A stretch of 64,000 bases of DNA from the NCBI GenBank assembly GCA_006538405.1, contig BJKQ01000001.1, positions 1,488,001 through 1,552,000 on the forward strand, read 5' to 3'. The DNA comes from Hansfordia pulvinata. Its lineage: Eukaryota > Ascomycota > Sordariomycetes > Xylariales. The translations under genes and the position numbers were made by a program. This document shows, piece after piece, positions 11,801 through 24,600 of the stretch. The notes under the pieces were generated by a model, which saw only the letters and a list, made by a program, of their open reading frames with translations, ran no database searches and had not been told where the DNA came from. Position 1 is the first letter of the stretch. Each line of letters starts with the position of its first letter.

Positions 11801-14800
11801 AGGGCGGCCCCCACGACGCGCAATCGCCGCCCACTTGGTTCCATACCCCGGCCCGCATCGTCTGGAGGTAGCTCGCTTCTCATAGGCCGCTGCAGATTTT
11901 GACAGTCCATCCGTATTTGCTCCCTACCTCCTTACGAGTACCCTTCTACGGAGTACTCGTGCTGAACAACAAGGGACCTACGACGAGGGGATAGGATGGA
12001 GGGTTACGGCGCCGATGCCTGCGCCAGCAGGTCCCGCCGCAGGCCACACAGGCCGACGATACAGGGCCAGCTCAAGCTGTTGGGCGGCACGAGCACTTGA
12101 AGAGTTCAGAGTCAGGGGTAACGATGTCTGCTTGTTTCTGCCCGGTCCCCACTACGCGTAGGCACATCCAGCGGAAGGCGACTTACACCAAGCATACGAG
12201 GACATACATGTAGTCACCGTAGGTTCTCCTGCGAGTGTGCCTCCGCAACGTACCCGCCACCTGAGCACTTCACATCTTGCGTTGCAGTGATCTCAACTGC
12301 AGGGCTGTCGAACGATGCTTTACTGATGCGCAGCAGCTTTTGGGGCCGAAGGCCGCCGCCAGCCCGCCCAGCACTCCGGGAGAGAGCGTCGCGTGGCGAA
12401 GGTCCTGAAACACACAGGCAACGCCGAAATAATATGAGACCCTCTGCGTTCCCAATCCCTCTCGCGGGCGAGGATGCCCCCCCGGGGTATGAACAAGTCT
12501 CCGGAGTGAGACCTGCGATCCCTGCGCCGCCCACACCCAAGCCCCTACTCGTACACGTGCGTTCGGCTCGCCGCGGGATGAGCGTGGCGGGATGGGATTC
12601 GAGCCGGACGGTATTACATGAGCATTTCGAGGGAGGACCAAGGCTTTCTAAGTCGTCGGCTGGCTGAAGATCGGCTTTTGCGTGTCGAGTCAGGACCGCC
12701 GAACCGACCGAGTTGAACTACGCAAAACAGGTCGATGGTGAAGGCGGCAGCGGCGACGATGGAATGTCGAAGGCCGACTGTGTAAGTCCGGGCACAGGTA
12801 CTCGTACTGGTAAACCTTACCTAAGTTACCTAACTTAAGTGGCCCGGCACCTGTGGGTTAGCTCGGGCTGCCTTCCTCAAGACGTACATAGGTGCCTACC
12901 TACACTCAATACTTCAGGTACTCGCACTGCTCAGATCCTTTGACACCTTTGATGTTTGCTACCTATTCGAAGCTTGGGCTGTCAAGCCGGTCTTCTCCCG
13001 TCGTTATTACCAAGATGCCAAACGGCAATGAAGCATTCTTGTCGAGGGTGGTGTCGACGAGGGCTTGTCTCGCGCCCAATTCGCGGAAGTACTCGTACAT
13101 GCACTACAAGCCGGAGGGGAATGACGTGCTGAGAAGCTGACGACGCCGGGTTGATGTTTCTGGCCCGTGTACGGGTACATGAATGAGCCGGTCTCTTTCA
13201 CGAATTGTGAATCTTCACGACGACGGCTCTGCTCGCGACCAGGTCGCGTACAGCGTCGCGCTGAGTACTGGTCGCTCGTTGTCTGATTGCTTATGACCAG
13301 CAAACCAGATAGTACTTTCAGAGCAGACAGCCACAGGCTCCCTGCCACGAATCGCGACCCTGGAGGCTGTGCTCGTACACCTAGTTGGAACTGGCCAGGC
13401 TGAGTCGCCGGCGGTACTCGGTACTGGAAGTGGTGGGTGGGAGTCGCTCGAGTACCTGGACCAGTCATCTCATGCGCCGTGGCCTCTCCGCCTCGCACTA
13501 CTCAGCAGGTCGACGCCTCTCAGACCCCGTGGGTGCCTACGAGTCCCTGGATCTTACATGTAGGGATTCCTCCAGGAGGATGGGCTGGCCCTATTTATTA
13601 GCATCTCGAGTAAGAAGAGCTGTCATTCGGCTATGGTGCAAGTGAGCGGGCGCGCATCTCGCATTTTACAGAGAAGAAGAGCACCCGACCCTGGCGAAGT
13701 TGGTATACCTTGGCCCTAAGATAGACGAGAACTGGGCAGCTGCTGCTTGGACAAAGCCATCGAGGGCGGACCCCCGTGTGCAGGTACTTGGATTGTCTTT
13801 GTTCTGTCCAGATCAAGAACAAGAACGGGGGCAGAAACAGAGAGGACGGAATCGCCTGGCGGGAGGCCGGGTAGAGAATCTGAATCTCTACATTCCCAGG
13901 CGCGCACCCCTCCTTTGCAAAGATCGCCCGCCGGTCTATTCTAATTTGTGCTCTGCCCCCGGAACCCGGTCCATCATCCACATTCCTATCCCCACCGGCC
14001 AGATTTCCTCTCCCCCGTTACGCCCGCACAGCCGTCCCCGTACCCTCCGTAACCCCCCGCCGCCGCCGCCGCCGCCGCCAACGCCGCCCTCGCCCTCGCC
14101 CTCGCCCTCGCCAGCCCCCATTTGTAGCACCCTCTCTCTGTGAGTGCCTGCCCAAGTGAGGTCAATCGTACAGGTCCAAGTTGGTTGCGTCCGCCAGTCG
14201 GTACCTGCTGTCCCCACGTAACTCAATCCGCCGCCCGCAGATACATGCTGCGCTTCGGAAGTTATATGTAGGTACGAGTACCTTCTCACCAGAGCTGCTC
14301 CCGCCGCCTCGCCTGCACCTCGCTTCCGTCCTCGCTGCTCTTCCAGTCACAGTCGGACTGTCTGCGACTCTATTCTGTCTGTCTCTACTACTCGTATCTA
14401 CTCTGTAGGTATGCTCTCTTGGTGCTTGCTCTGACCAGCAGAGCCAGAGCTGTCCCATCCAATCCCTTGCTCATCCCATTCTAGCCCATCCCATCCCATC
14501 TCATCCAATCCAACCCCTGCCACGACGAGCGAGTCCGTCCTCGTACCCTTTGTGCCCTTGCTCGCGGCCCGCCCACATCCACTACCGCACCGACTACTCG
14601 TACTACCGCAGCCTTTACCTGCCACGCTACCACGCCTCACCACCTCGTTGCTTTACCTTTACACTTACGGCATACTTGTGCCATCAACTCGTTAGCATCC
14701 CGCTCCACGCGCCCTCCTATCTCCACCCGGCTCCCTGTCCGTCCTGGCTCGTCCCTTTCTCTGATACTCGTACATCTGGGTGCCTTCTCCCTCTCTCCCT

Positions 14801-15111
14801 CCCCGTCACACGTCTGCTTCTTCCCACCTCGTCCTACCCACCCGCCGCGCCAATCGACCCTTTGCGCCTCAGCGCCACGTTGGTCGCACCACCGAGCGTT
14901 GCCAGCCCGCCTCGCGCCAGCCCAGCCCAGCCCAGCCCCTCGCCCTACCTCGCCGTCGCCACCTTCTCTGCGAGCCGTTTGCTGTCTACCGCCTGCTTCG
15001 GTCGTCCCGACTCGACAACTCGATCTCACTCTGCCCGCGCGCAAGCTGACAGCCTCTCGGTCCACTTGCCCCCCAGCGATGCCGTCTTAGCCGCCGGTCC
15101 GAGAGACGTCC
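8849..15111. other. Gene desert and pyrimidine-rich leader of the GT31 gene
   Basis: No gene can be supported across about 6 kb. Short open frames occur on all strands without family resemblance. The word TACTCGTA or TACGAGTA recurs (near 11563, 11931-11961, 12546, 12798, 13090, 13372, 14273, 14593 and 14763), often next to GGTACCT-like words. From about 14000 to 15111 the plus strand is strongly C/T-rich, with CCG and CATCC tandems, consistent with the promoter and a long 5' leader of the downstream GT31-like gene. No transposon ends or reverse-transcriptase-like frames are seen. Confidence 0.45.
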
Positions 15112-16962
15112 ATGTTTCCCAAACTCCCCCGCGTCTTTGTCCTGGCCAGCACCGTCCTGCTCTTCGTCCTCATATTCACTAGCTTCTACCTCTATGATGA
15201 CGCTGCTGGCATCTATCGACCTGGCTCGACCGTGAGCGCCCCCGAGGTGGTCGGTGGAGGACGATTGGCCGACGACCCCAAGACGGGCCCTGGTGTCCAG
15301 CTGGGTGGCCCCGGTGTCGGCCCGGCCGGCGAGGTTGTTCCTCCCGCTCAACCGCCGGAGCTGGCTGGCCAGGACACCACCAACGTTGCACCTCCCGAGG
15401 CCAACCCTCCCCCGCCGCCGCCGCCGCCGCAGCAGCAGGGTGCCCCTCAAGATGCTGTGCTTCCCCCGCAGCCGCCGCAACAAGACCCAGCGCCGCAAGA
15501 CCCGGCGCAGCTAGCCCCGCCGCCGCCGCCGCCGCAAGAACAACCTCCTCCGCCGCCGCCGCCGCCGCAAGAACAGCCTCCGCCTCCACCTCCGCCGCCG
15601 CCTCCGCCTCCGCAGGAGATGGTGCCCCCCAGTCACCCTCAACGGCCGTCCACCCCTCGGCCGAAGGCGGAGGACTGCCCCCCGGAAATTGACTTCCTAC
15701 TCAAGGGCGCGAACGACTTTGAGCTTACTGACCGCCTGCGCTACACGAGACGTCACATCAAGCCCATCTTCTCCACCTCGGTGGATAGAGACGAGATTGT
15801 CAACATCACGGAGCCCTTGGTGAAGGATACCGTTGATCTCGACCTGTGGGACTGCTGGGACGTCGAGTTTCCCGAGCAAGAAACCATTGAGCTGACCATT
15901 CCCCACCCGTATTCCAAGGGAGAGTTCAGGAACATGTCATTTGGCGTGGCGACAGATTACACCCGACTGGGCGACTCAATGAAGCCCTTTGCCCACTGGC
16001 TATCTGGAACTGAAGCCCAGTTTGTGGCGCTCGTGACCGACGCCTTCGATCGATCCGAGGAGGAAATCCAGCAGCTGGAAGCCGAATTTCGATCGCACGG
16101 TATCAAGACCACCATCGTGAAGCCCCCGCGACGCGAGTTCGGCACCTCCCAGAACCATTTTGCTGTACTCGAAGACATGGTCCGGATGGGCGGCGATACG
16201 ACCAAATGGTACGGGCTTCTCGATGACGACACGTTCTTCCCGAATCTCAAACCCCTGTCCGACGCTTTGAGCAAGCTGGATCACACGCAAGATCAGTATG
16301 TGGGCGCCTTGTCTGAGGATTTCATGGCTGTCCGCATGTTCGGCTTCATGGCGTTCGGAGGCGCCGGGGCCTACCTGTCAGCCCCGCTGGCCAAGAAACT
16401 GGCGGCGAACACGCTGCGGTGTATCAACGAAGCCAGCTTGCCGGAGGGCGACATCATCATCCGCGACTGTGTCTACACCACCTCTCGAGCCAAGCTCACC
16501 CTCCTCCCACATCTGTACCAGCAAGACATGAAGGGCGATGTCAGTGGATTCTTCGAGGCGGGGCTCCGGCCTTTGACGCTTCACCACTGGAAGACGTGGT
16601 ACGAGGAGCCAGTGGTGGAGATGGCCATGGCTGCCGAGTTCTGCGGCGATTGTTTTCTGCAGAGGTGGCGCTTCGGTACCGACACGGTCATGTCAAACGG
16701 CTATTCAATCAACATGTACCGGAATGGGTTTGAGAACCTCAACCTCGACATGGTCGAAGGCACATGGCAGAAGTTTGACCGCGATTTCGACTTCAGCATT
16801 GGCCCGCTGCGGCCTCCGATCCCCCACGAAGACAAGAAGTCGTACAAACTGACGACGGTCGAGATGACCAACGAAGGCAACTTCCGGCAACTGTACATCA
16901 AGTTTGGAGACCTTACGGCTGGTGACATAGATGAGGTCGTGGAGCTAATCTGGGTAAAATGA
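15112..16962 (+). CDS. GT31-like (fringe/beta-1,3-glycosyltransferase) type II membrane protein with polyproline stem
   Basis: A single exon encodes 616 residues. A short cytoplasmic tail, MFPKLPR, precedes a hydrophobic anchor at about residues 8-25, the layout of a type II Golgi glycosyltransferase. Residues about 96-176 form a Pro/Gln stem with runs of 6-12 prolines separated by QEQ, QDP and similar spacers. The catalytic part begins near CPPEIDFLLKG and holds a DxD-type motif in YGLLDDDTFFP at about residue 369, then AFGGAGAYLSAPLAKKL, matching the GGAG segment of fringe-like GT31 enzymes, and a later DV-GFFEAG block. It probably transfers a hexose onto glycoproteins or glycolipids in the Golgi using a UDP-sugar and Mn2+; donor and acceptor are unknown. 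The frame is intact. Confidence 0.85.
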   Translation: MFPKLPRVFVLASTVLLFVLIFTSFYLYDDAAGIYRPGSTVSAPEVVGGGRLADDPKTGPGVQLGGPGVGPAGEVVPPAQPPELAGQDTTNVAPPEANPPPPPPPPQQQGAPQDAVLPPQPPQQDPAPQDPAQLAPPPPPPQEQPPPPPPPPQEQPPPPPPPPPPPPQEMVPPSHPQRPSTPRPKAEDCPPEIDFLLKGANDFELTDRLRYTRRHIKPIFSTSVDRDEIVNITEPLVKDTVDLDLWDCWDVEFPEQETIELTIPHPYSKGEFRNMSFGVATDYTRLGDSMKPFAHWLSGTEAQFVALVTDAFDRSEEEIQQLEAEFRSHGIKTTIVKPPRREFGTSQNHFAVLEDMVRMGGDTTKWYGLLDDDTFFPNLKPLSDALSKLDHTQDQYVGALSEDFMAVRMFGFMAFGGAGAYLSAPLAKKLAANTLRCINEASLPEGDIIIRDCVYTTSRAKLTLLPHLYQQDMKGDVSGFFEAGLRPLTLHHWKTWYEEPVVEMAMAAEFCGDCFLQRWRFGTDTVMSNGYSINMYRNGFENLNLDMVEGTWQKFDRDFDFSIGPLRPPIPHEDKKSYKLTTVEMTNEGNFRQLYIKFGDLTAGDIDEVVELIWVK

Positions 16963-18347
16963 TTTCATTCGACTAAAGGGCCGGGTTGAGGCACAGGCGT
17001 TTGACGGCGAATTTCACTTGTTTGATTACAAAGGGCCCAGGCATTGCATACCATCAAGGGACAAGACAGGAGGCAGCTTGGTTTGGCATCTCCAGAAAAA
17101 GAAGAGCAAGTCGGACTTGCCAGGATACCTGAGACTATAGGAAGAGACCTGGGTGCTCACATGCCCTGGGCGCAACCCAGCTATGCCGTTTGTGTACTTT
17201 ATTGCCTTGATGGGCCTTTTTTTGGTTCCGTCTCTTGGCCTACTTTACATGTTCTGGAGTACCTGCATCTGCCGCGGCCGCGGCACCTCTGGTGGCATAC
17301 GTTTTCAAGAACCAATATACCCCTGATAATTCCACTATCCGCTGCCCCACCGCGCAATATGTGACTGGTAATCTTGAGCGCAAAGCTGGCAAATCTACAG
17401 TACGCAGCGCTCCGCAAAAATTCGACGGGACTGTCTTGCAACGAATAACTGACGATCATCGGGCTGAGCCTCGCATGATTAGAGCCAGGGAGACCCGGCG
17501 ACTTCAAGACAGCAAAAAAAGAAGGGTGATGGGAAGGTCGGGGTCACTTGACTTGACCGTGCCCTCTTCAGGCTGCGAACCCTCTGGTGGCGCTGATATA
17601 AAAGTTCCGAAGCCCCATGATATTGTCTTGGGCTCTATGTCACTACGTAACTGGCGCGGGTCTGCTCCGGTGCCCTCTTCATACAATACAAGGCTGAGCC
17701 GTGCCTGGAACGTCGGAGCCTTTCCCGGTCAGGCTGGCGGCCTTGCGTGTCTGCTTGTGGCTGGGGCACGGACAGAGGGTTGGGCGCTCTGGGAGTTGCG
17801 AGACAGCAGAGACACTCGGGGAACGGGCTGGCCGGGCTCGTCATGTCCCCAGCGGGTTGTCTCACTTCCGCCTGTCTACCGCCCTCCTCCCCGCCCTGTC
17901 TCTCGACCCATCGCACCAGCATACCGGGACGCGGGATCTGTCGGCACGGGAGGGAGGGGAGGGACCCAGACAGACGGTCGGAGGCGAGGTGCGGATGAGC
18001 CAATCGCGATCTGTGCTCAGGCGTGACGGGGCGTGCCTTTGTGTCTCTTTCTTCATCATTGGGCTCTGGGCTGTGCGCAAAGGCCGCGCTCTCGCGATCC
18101 TGGGCGCGTGTGTGTCCGGTGTCTTGTTCAAACCCTGTTTTCTGTCCCTTCGAGGGCCGAGATGAGTTCTGTAGGGTTGGACCGATGAGACAGGGCCAGA
18201 CGAGTTTTGGGGCTTCATCCCCCCCCCTCACTCTCTCTCTCGCGTTGTTTCTCTTCTTCGGAGCCTAGCAAGCAAGGCTAGGCATCCAATGAAAAAAGTA
18301 GAGAAATCACGAGTGATCGTGGGTTTTTTTGTTCAAAAATTGCGTTT

Positions 18348-18378
<31 letters not shown>

Positions 18379-19016
18379 GGGGGGAGTGTGAGTATTACCC
18401 CCCCCTTCCCCCCAACATGTCGGGGGGGAAGGGGGGATGTTGTCCGGCCTCGCGCGACCTCGTCGCGTATGGAGAAGGGAGGAAGAGGAGGGGAGCTTGG
18501 AGGTGTCAAATGCAGTATTTGTACTCGGTGCCAGTGTAGACCGGGAAGAGATTCTCGAAAAATTTTGTGCGGTCCCGAGAATGGGAGTGACTGCCTCCAG
18601 TAACAAGCAACAGAGCTGCGCCTTCCCGCGGATGCGGTGACGTGCTGTCGCGGAAGGCGCGTAACCGGACCTCGTTCGATTCAATGAGAAGGGGCCTTCG
18701 GAGGAATCAGCCCTGTTCTACCTAGATCCATGGATGTAGACACTTGACAGACCTGTCAGCTGGGAAGGCACACGCTGCCGACTGCAGAGACTGCGAAGCA
18801 GGTGTAGGACCCCCAACAAGGCACCCTCACTGTCTAGGGCGCCTGTCTTCATTGTTGAATGGTCTCAGGCTTGTTCGGTCAAGCTGTAGCCTCTACATAC
18901 CTCTCAATTATTTCCCTGGCCCAACATTGAATGACGTCCTCGTTGCTTAACCTCGTCACAAGACCTCGAATCCTCTCACAAAACCTTTGAGCACCTTCAA
19001 GACTACTACCTGCACT
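16963..19016. other. Intergenic with T12-G27 homopolymer junction
   Basis: No gene is supported. A run of about 12 T followed by 27 G lies at 18346-18384. The last 100 bases are probably the promoter and leader of the small secreted-protein gene. Confidence 0.5.
18358..18384. repeat. Homopolymer run of 27 G, preceded by about 12 T
   Basis: This is the longest G run in the window. A C-rich stretch (ccccccttcccccc) follows 20 bases later, so the single strand could fold back. Confidence 0.9.
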
Positions 19017-20001
19017 ATGTCCTATACCCGCATATTCGTCTCTGCATCGATACTCACCTTCCTCACGATCCATGCCCTCAGTTATCCATACACCTACACT
19101 CTTCGGGACGGGACACGACCACAGCTGCCCAGCCACGCTTTTACCGCCAGAGCGCGACCCAACTCCACCCAGCAGATATTCTGCCGAAGCCAGTCGCAGC
19201 CCCCTATCTACACGGGTGAGTCAGCCTGAACTCAGGAGCACAATCCCCTCTTATGCCTGCCGAGAGCCTTGCCTGACAGCGACGAAACCTCGAGCAGATG
19301 GCGACCAGGACAGAGGGGGCCCTGGGGTTCTGATCTAGAACAACGACCCGCAGAACCACGGTCATGGCGGGACCATGTTCTTCTTCTACGAGGATGACCA
19401 CGATTTCGTCCCATACAAGTACTTGGTGGTAAGTTGCCCAGACTTGAGTCTCTCGTTTCTCTCCCTGACCTCCCCGGGCGGCGTTGACCAGACACGTTCT
19501 TGACAGATTCCGCCCATGTCGAGCAAGTTCGCCGCCGTATGCTCCAGCTTCCAAGGCCGATTGGTGCGAGGAAGCCCTGCCAATTTGGACGGCCAGAAAC
19601 ATCTGCTGGGCACATGGGCAGAGATCAACTGGATGCCGGATGGGCGAGCGTGGGGCGATATCTCGCTGCTGGAAGGCAACGACGGCGCTGCCGAGATTGG
19701 CGCCCTCGAGGACCGAGCCGCCACCGTGATTGATCAGAAGATCACAGAGAGCGACAAGACCAAGGGCTTCACGCTCAACCTGCTGCGCAACAATACGCCT
19801 GCAGCTGCCTGGGCCCAGAAGCCCGGCACCGGCACTTGGTGCGTGGACAGGATTGCCGGCGCCTTTGGCAACACGGCAGCCAAGGAGTGGGAGATGCAGT
19901 TTCTGAGCCCGGATGATGTCTATCTGACCGACGACACCAATCCAGTCATCGATTCAGCGTACGGCAGGTTTGAGGTAACTTTCTACGAAGGTGCCATCTA
20001 G
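19017..20001 (+). pseudogene. Small secreted fungal protein gene with an in-frame TAG in exon 2
   Basis: Exons 19017-19215, 19298-19428 and 19507-20001 join with agreeing phases at GT-AG introns; intron 1 has a CTGAC branch at 19272. The protein would be about 275 residues with a clear signal peptide (MSYTRIFVSASILTFLTIHA). The mature part resembles a widespread, unnamed family of secreted fungal proteins with a beta-strand block like FFFYED, an FQGRLVRG-like block, then WGDISLLEGNDGAAEI and a cysteine near TGTWCVDRI. In exon 2 the expected strand reads GPGVLI, then TAG (19336-19338), then NNDPQN. The splice phase places this TAG in frame. An alternative acceptor at that TAG would remove the stop but break the phase with exon 1. 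So the gene is a nonsense allele, a base-call error, or spliced in an unusual way. Confidence 0.6.
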
Positions 20002-21610
20002 CCTCGGGTGAAGGAATTCTGGGAGCAAGGAAACCCTGCGCAGGGAGCTCAGACATGGATGGTCTGTTGGACAGCCCTGCAAGGCAATGGATCCCCTGGG
20101 CGCATTGCCAAGCTTGTGAATCGTACTTGGTGACGCTCCTTATCTGCGAGTAGTGACACTGGCCATGGCTTCTCTCGTCTTTCAATCGGTGCTTCTCAGT
20201 ATGTAATAGAGTCCCCCAAAACGCAGACCTTCGTCAACAATATACAGATAGCTGAATATCGTGCAGTTCGGCCAGCAAAGGATCGCACCCGAACTGCTTG
20301 CTCATGCTTGCCGAGTCAAGGCAGTCTTGGCGAGCCGACCTGGGCGTCGTGGCGGCACGTGGGGAAGGCCCAATAAGCAGAGACATGTCTCTGTGAGCAG
20401 CCAATCAAGCATGCAGCAGCAGCCAGATGCGGCGATGAGATGCCAATGGCCTCTGCATTCTAGCGGCAAGGTAGGGCAAGGCTCTGCGTGTGCAGATGCA
20501 ACCGGGCAACAGGGGCAGCGAGCACACGACTCTTGCTCGATCCAGATATCACGCAGATGTGTTGGCCACGAAAGCGCTCGTTTGCATGCGCGTTCCTGGT
20601 GGCCCAGCCCTAACCAACCACCGGCCAGCCAGCCAGCCAGGCGATTTATTATTAACCTGCTACCTTTTGACTGGCCCTACCTAGGTGCATCCGGCCGGAT
20701 CCAACGCTCCTGTCCAGCTCCACTCGGGCTTCGTCATCTGGTAGCGATCACCCCGGTCGGGAATTGTGTCTTTTCCAGGACGAACGCGCACGCCAGCGAC
20801 TCGACAATCTCGGGGACAAGATGAATGAGGGGCTACGTCGGGCCACAAGTCGCAGAACATTGCCTCCCCTAAGGACCAAACCCAACGGTCAGAGGGCCAC
20901 GCCGTGCTGGCCGTGTGCCGGCTCGCATGGACGGACTATTCCGTCGAGTAGACATGGACTAGGGTGGTGTGGGAGCCCACCTTGTGGGGGCGCCTAATGA
21001 AGATGGCAGGATGCTTGATGCTGAGCAGTCCTCTGACGAACTGTCAAGTAACGAGCGACGTGCTCCTGAACGGAGACGACGCGGCTCTGGTCGAAGCCTT
21101 TCCCCCCTCTCCGACTTCTTCACCGTCAACACCACTCGAGCTCCGGAAACACCTTGGAAGCCGGCGTATATCACGAAACAGACCCGAGGACCGAATCCCG
21201 CAGGGCACCTGACTTGACCATGCGATCATGAGTTGCGCCCGTGTCTCGCTTCGCTCCCCTGTCACTGCTGGCGTGGTCACTTGGTAGTGTCTGCCCGCAC
21301 GTCTTTAGCCCATCATGATGATCATGATGAAGCCGCTCTCGCGGCCGAAGCTTGTCTACATTGCGTTTGTGTATGCGCCTCCCCCAGTTCCAGCTTCACT
21401 GAACACTAGTCGCCCCTCCCATGAGCGACTTTTTGTCGTGCGTTTTCACGAAGTGGATCGCGACCGCACCCACGGTGCGCGGAGGGGTAGTCTCGACGTC
21501 AAACTCTAGCGAAGCATATCCGGGGTGCCCCGAGGCCCTCGTCGCCGGCGATCGAGTCGCAGACCTCGAAATACATGAAGTTGCTAATCATTCACTTTGC
21601 ACCGCTGTAG
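20002..21610. other. Intergenic; contains the unplaced 5' end of the GT90 gene
   Basis: No independent gene is supported. The first coding exon of the downstream GT90 gene must lie in the last few hundred bases. The acceptor at 21610 is preceded by a CTAAT branch, and an ATG at 21421 is one candidate start, but its phase does not join cleanly. Confidence 0.4.
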
Positions 21611-24600
21611 TCTCCTCGTCACGACCACCGCCTTCGTCTCGTGGCGCTATTACACAAGCGCCGCCTTCGGTATGTTGCTGGATGTGAATCTCGTGCCCTC
21701 CTTCCTCCTGTCGCAAGTCGCAAAGTCGCGCCAGCCGCCCCTGAAGATAGCCTCGCCTTGTCCTCGTCCCCCGTTTGCGCCCATCCCTTGGAACAATTGC
21801 TGACTGCTTATGCCCGCACTCTAGAAAGGCCCGTCCACTTCTCCGTCCTCACCCTCGCCTTAGCGCTTGCATACTCTATGCCTACTCGAAACCCCTGCCC
21901 GGCGCGGCGTGCCCCGTCACCATATCGCCGCTCTCCGACTTGGCCCGCGATGGTCGGTCTCTCTCCGACAAGACACCCGCCGCCACTTCGGCGCTGAGGG
22001 ACTCGTTGGGCGCCTTTGCGCCCTCCAAGCCCTTTGTGGCGCTGCTTCTCAGCCTGCTGGTGCGCTGCATCTGCTTCTGGAGGACGATACGCACCATCCA
22101 CTGTTCCTGGGATGGCATGAATGTGCGTTTTTACCCCCCAAACCCCCCTCTGCGTTGTCTGGAGTCCGTAGACTGACTGGCGCCCCCGAGACCAGATGTT
22201 TCTTCCCTTCCTCCTCGCCATATTCGACAGACTCGACTCGCGAGTCCTCCGCCTGCCGAGCCGGCCCCGCGAAGCCGCCGACTGGGCTACCGGCGTGTTC
22301 GAGTACGCCCCGAGGTACGCCCTGCTGGCGCTGGGCTGGGCGCTCGCGACCATCCATGTCTTCTACCTGTCCGAGCTGCGCACCGGCGTCATCTGTCCCG
22401 ACGGGGGCCTGGAGCGCATGATCCCCGTGGCCCAGCTCATGCTCACAGCATGTGATGCCTACATGCTCGGCCACCTGGGACGACTTTGCCAGGAACGCGC
22501 CGACGCGGATGGTGGCGACGAAAGCAGTAGCAGCAACAACCTGCTGCCCGGGCCTGGCGCTTCGCGGCCGTCCTCCTGGGCACCGGAGCCGCCACGCTGA
22601 CCGCCATGGGCCTCGCCACGGCCGTCACCCGCAACAACTTCAACTGGACCTTTTCCCTCTCATGGCTAGTTCTGCGGGATCTGGCCATTGACAGCGCGGC
22701 GGCGGCCCTGGCTATCGTCTCGGTAGTCTACCTGCTGGGCTTTGTACGCGCGACGTCCGTCGGCCTCACCCTCGCCGCGTCGGCGAGCATTGCCCATATT
22801 CAGCAGGCCGCGCTGGACGGAGCTCTGGCCCGCGCCTGGTCGTCGGCGCCGGGCTCGGGGCCTCTAGCCACGCTGGCCGTCTTTCTAGGGCTGGCCTGGC
22901 TCGCCCAGATGCCCAGCCTTGCAACTCCGGGCGGTGGCTATCAGCTGCCGCGGTCACAGAGCAACGGCAGCAGCAGCGGCGGCGGCAACACCTCCTCTGC
23001 CCGCAAGTTCGGCTTCTTGGCCTGCGGCTTCGCGGCCTTCCTTCTGGTGATCTTCGAAATGCGCCGCACCGACACCCGGCAGCAGCAGAGCCAGATGGCC
23101 ACGACAACGACGACGCCCCGCCAGCTCATCGCCGCGGCCGAGAGGCAGTCGGACGACTGGATCGCGGCGGCGCACCGGAGCGGCTCCCTAGGCGACGCGG
23201 TCATGGCGTATCGGGCGCGGTACGGCATGCCGCCCCCGCCCGACTTCGACAAATGGTACAACTTCTCCATGTGGCACGAGTCGCCCGTCATCGACATCTT
23301 CGACCAGATCGACGCCGATCTGCTCCCCTTCTGGGGCGTCGAGCCCGCCGAACTGCGCCGCCGCACCGCCCACCTTCTCGAGCACCCCAAGCTGTCCTTC
23401 GGCGGGCTCGAGGTCAAGGCGGGGCGCGTCCGCTTCCTCCCCGGGGTGCCCGGCACGCACACCTGGATGATGGAGGCTCTGGTCAACATGGTCCAGCCCT
23501 TCGCCGAGTACCTGCCCGATATGCACGTCGCCTTCAACCTGGACGACGAGTGCCGCGTCTCGGTGCCTTGGGCCGATATGGAGCGGGCCCGGGCCGCGGG
23601 GCGCGCGAGCCGGTCCCGCCTGGGCTCCCGGGCCCGCGGGGACCTGCGTCGGGAATTCACCGAGCACCTGCAGCCGCCCTGGGGCAACGGGACGTATGGC
23701 GACCGTGACGAGGGCAGCAATGACTGGCACTCGCCGCACTTCCACCGCGCCTCCTGGGGCCCCATCTACGACGACTGGATCACCCCCACGTGTCCGCCCG
23801 ACAGCCCTGTTAACCAGCGCCGGTGGTGGAACCGGAAGGCGGCGTGCCCGGAATGCGCGGCGCCGCACACGGGGCCCACCACCTACTACACCGCCTCGCC
23901 GCTGTCGTCGTCGTCGCTCGCCACGAAGGCCGAGGTGGCGTCCGGGGGCGGCCTGTTCGTGAGCAACTGGACGCTGTCGGGCGATTTGTGCCACCAGCCC
24001 GACATGGCGCACCTGACGGGCTTCGCCCTGTCCCCCTCGGTCATGCAGGCCTCGCGGCTGCTGCTGCCCGTCTTCAGCCAGGGGCGCGCGGGCGGGTTCG
24101 CCGACGTGCTGCACCCCAGCCCCTGGAACTACGGCGAGAAGGTCGCGTTCGATGACGACACCAGCGTCGCCTGGGACGACAAGGAAGAGAGCCTGTTCTG
24201 GCGGGGCGCCGTCTCGGACGGCTACGCCATCCACGGCGCCTGGCAGGGGTTCGTGCGCGCGCGCTTCGTCTACTGGGCCCGCGCACTGACCGCCGGCGGC
24301 CAGGGCAGCGGCGCCGTCGCCGCCGCGGGCAAGCTCGCTGGCAAGCTGGGCGGGTTCTTCCGCTGGGGGATGGGCGGCAGCAGCGGCGGCAGGACCCCTG
24401 GCACCGCCAGCGCGCCGCCCGCGGAAGTGAGGGTGGCGCTCAACGTCAGCCTGGCGGGCGGCATGGGCCGGTGCGAGACGGCCGACTGCGCCGCGGAGAA
24501 GCGGGTGCTGTTCGGCGGGCCCGGCAGCGGCGCCGGCAAGCCCGAGGACGCCGGCGTCGACTTCCAGGAGCACTGGAGGCACCGGCACCTGGCGGACCTG

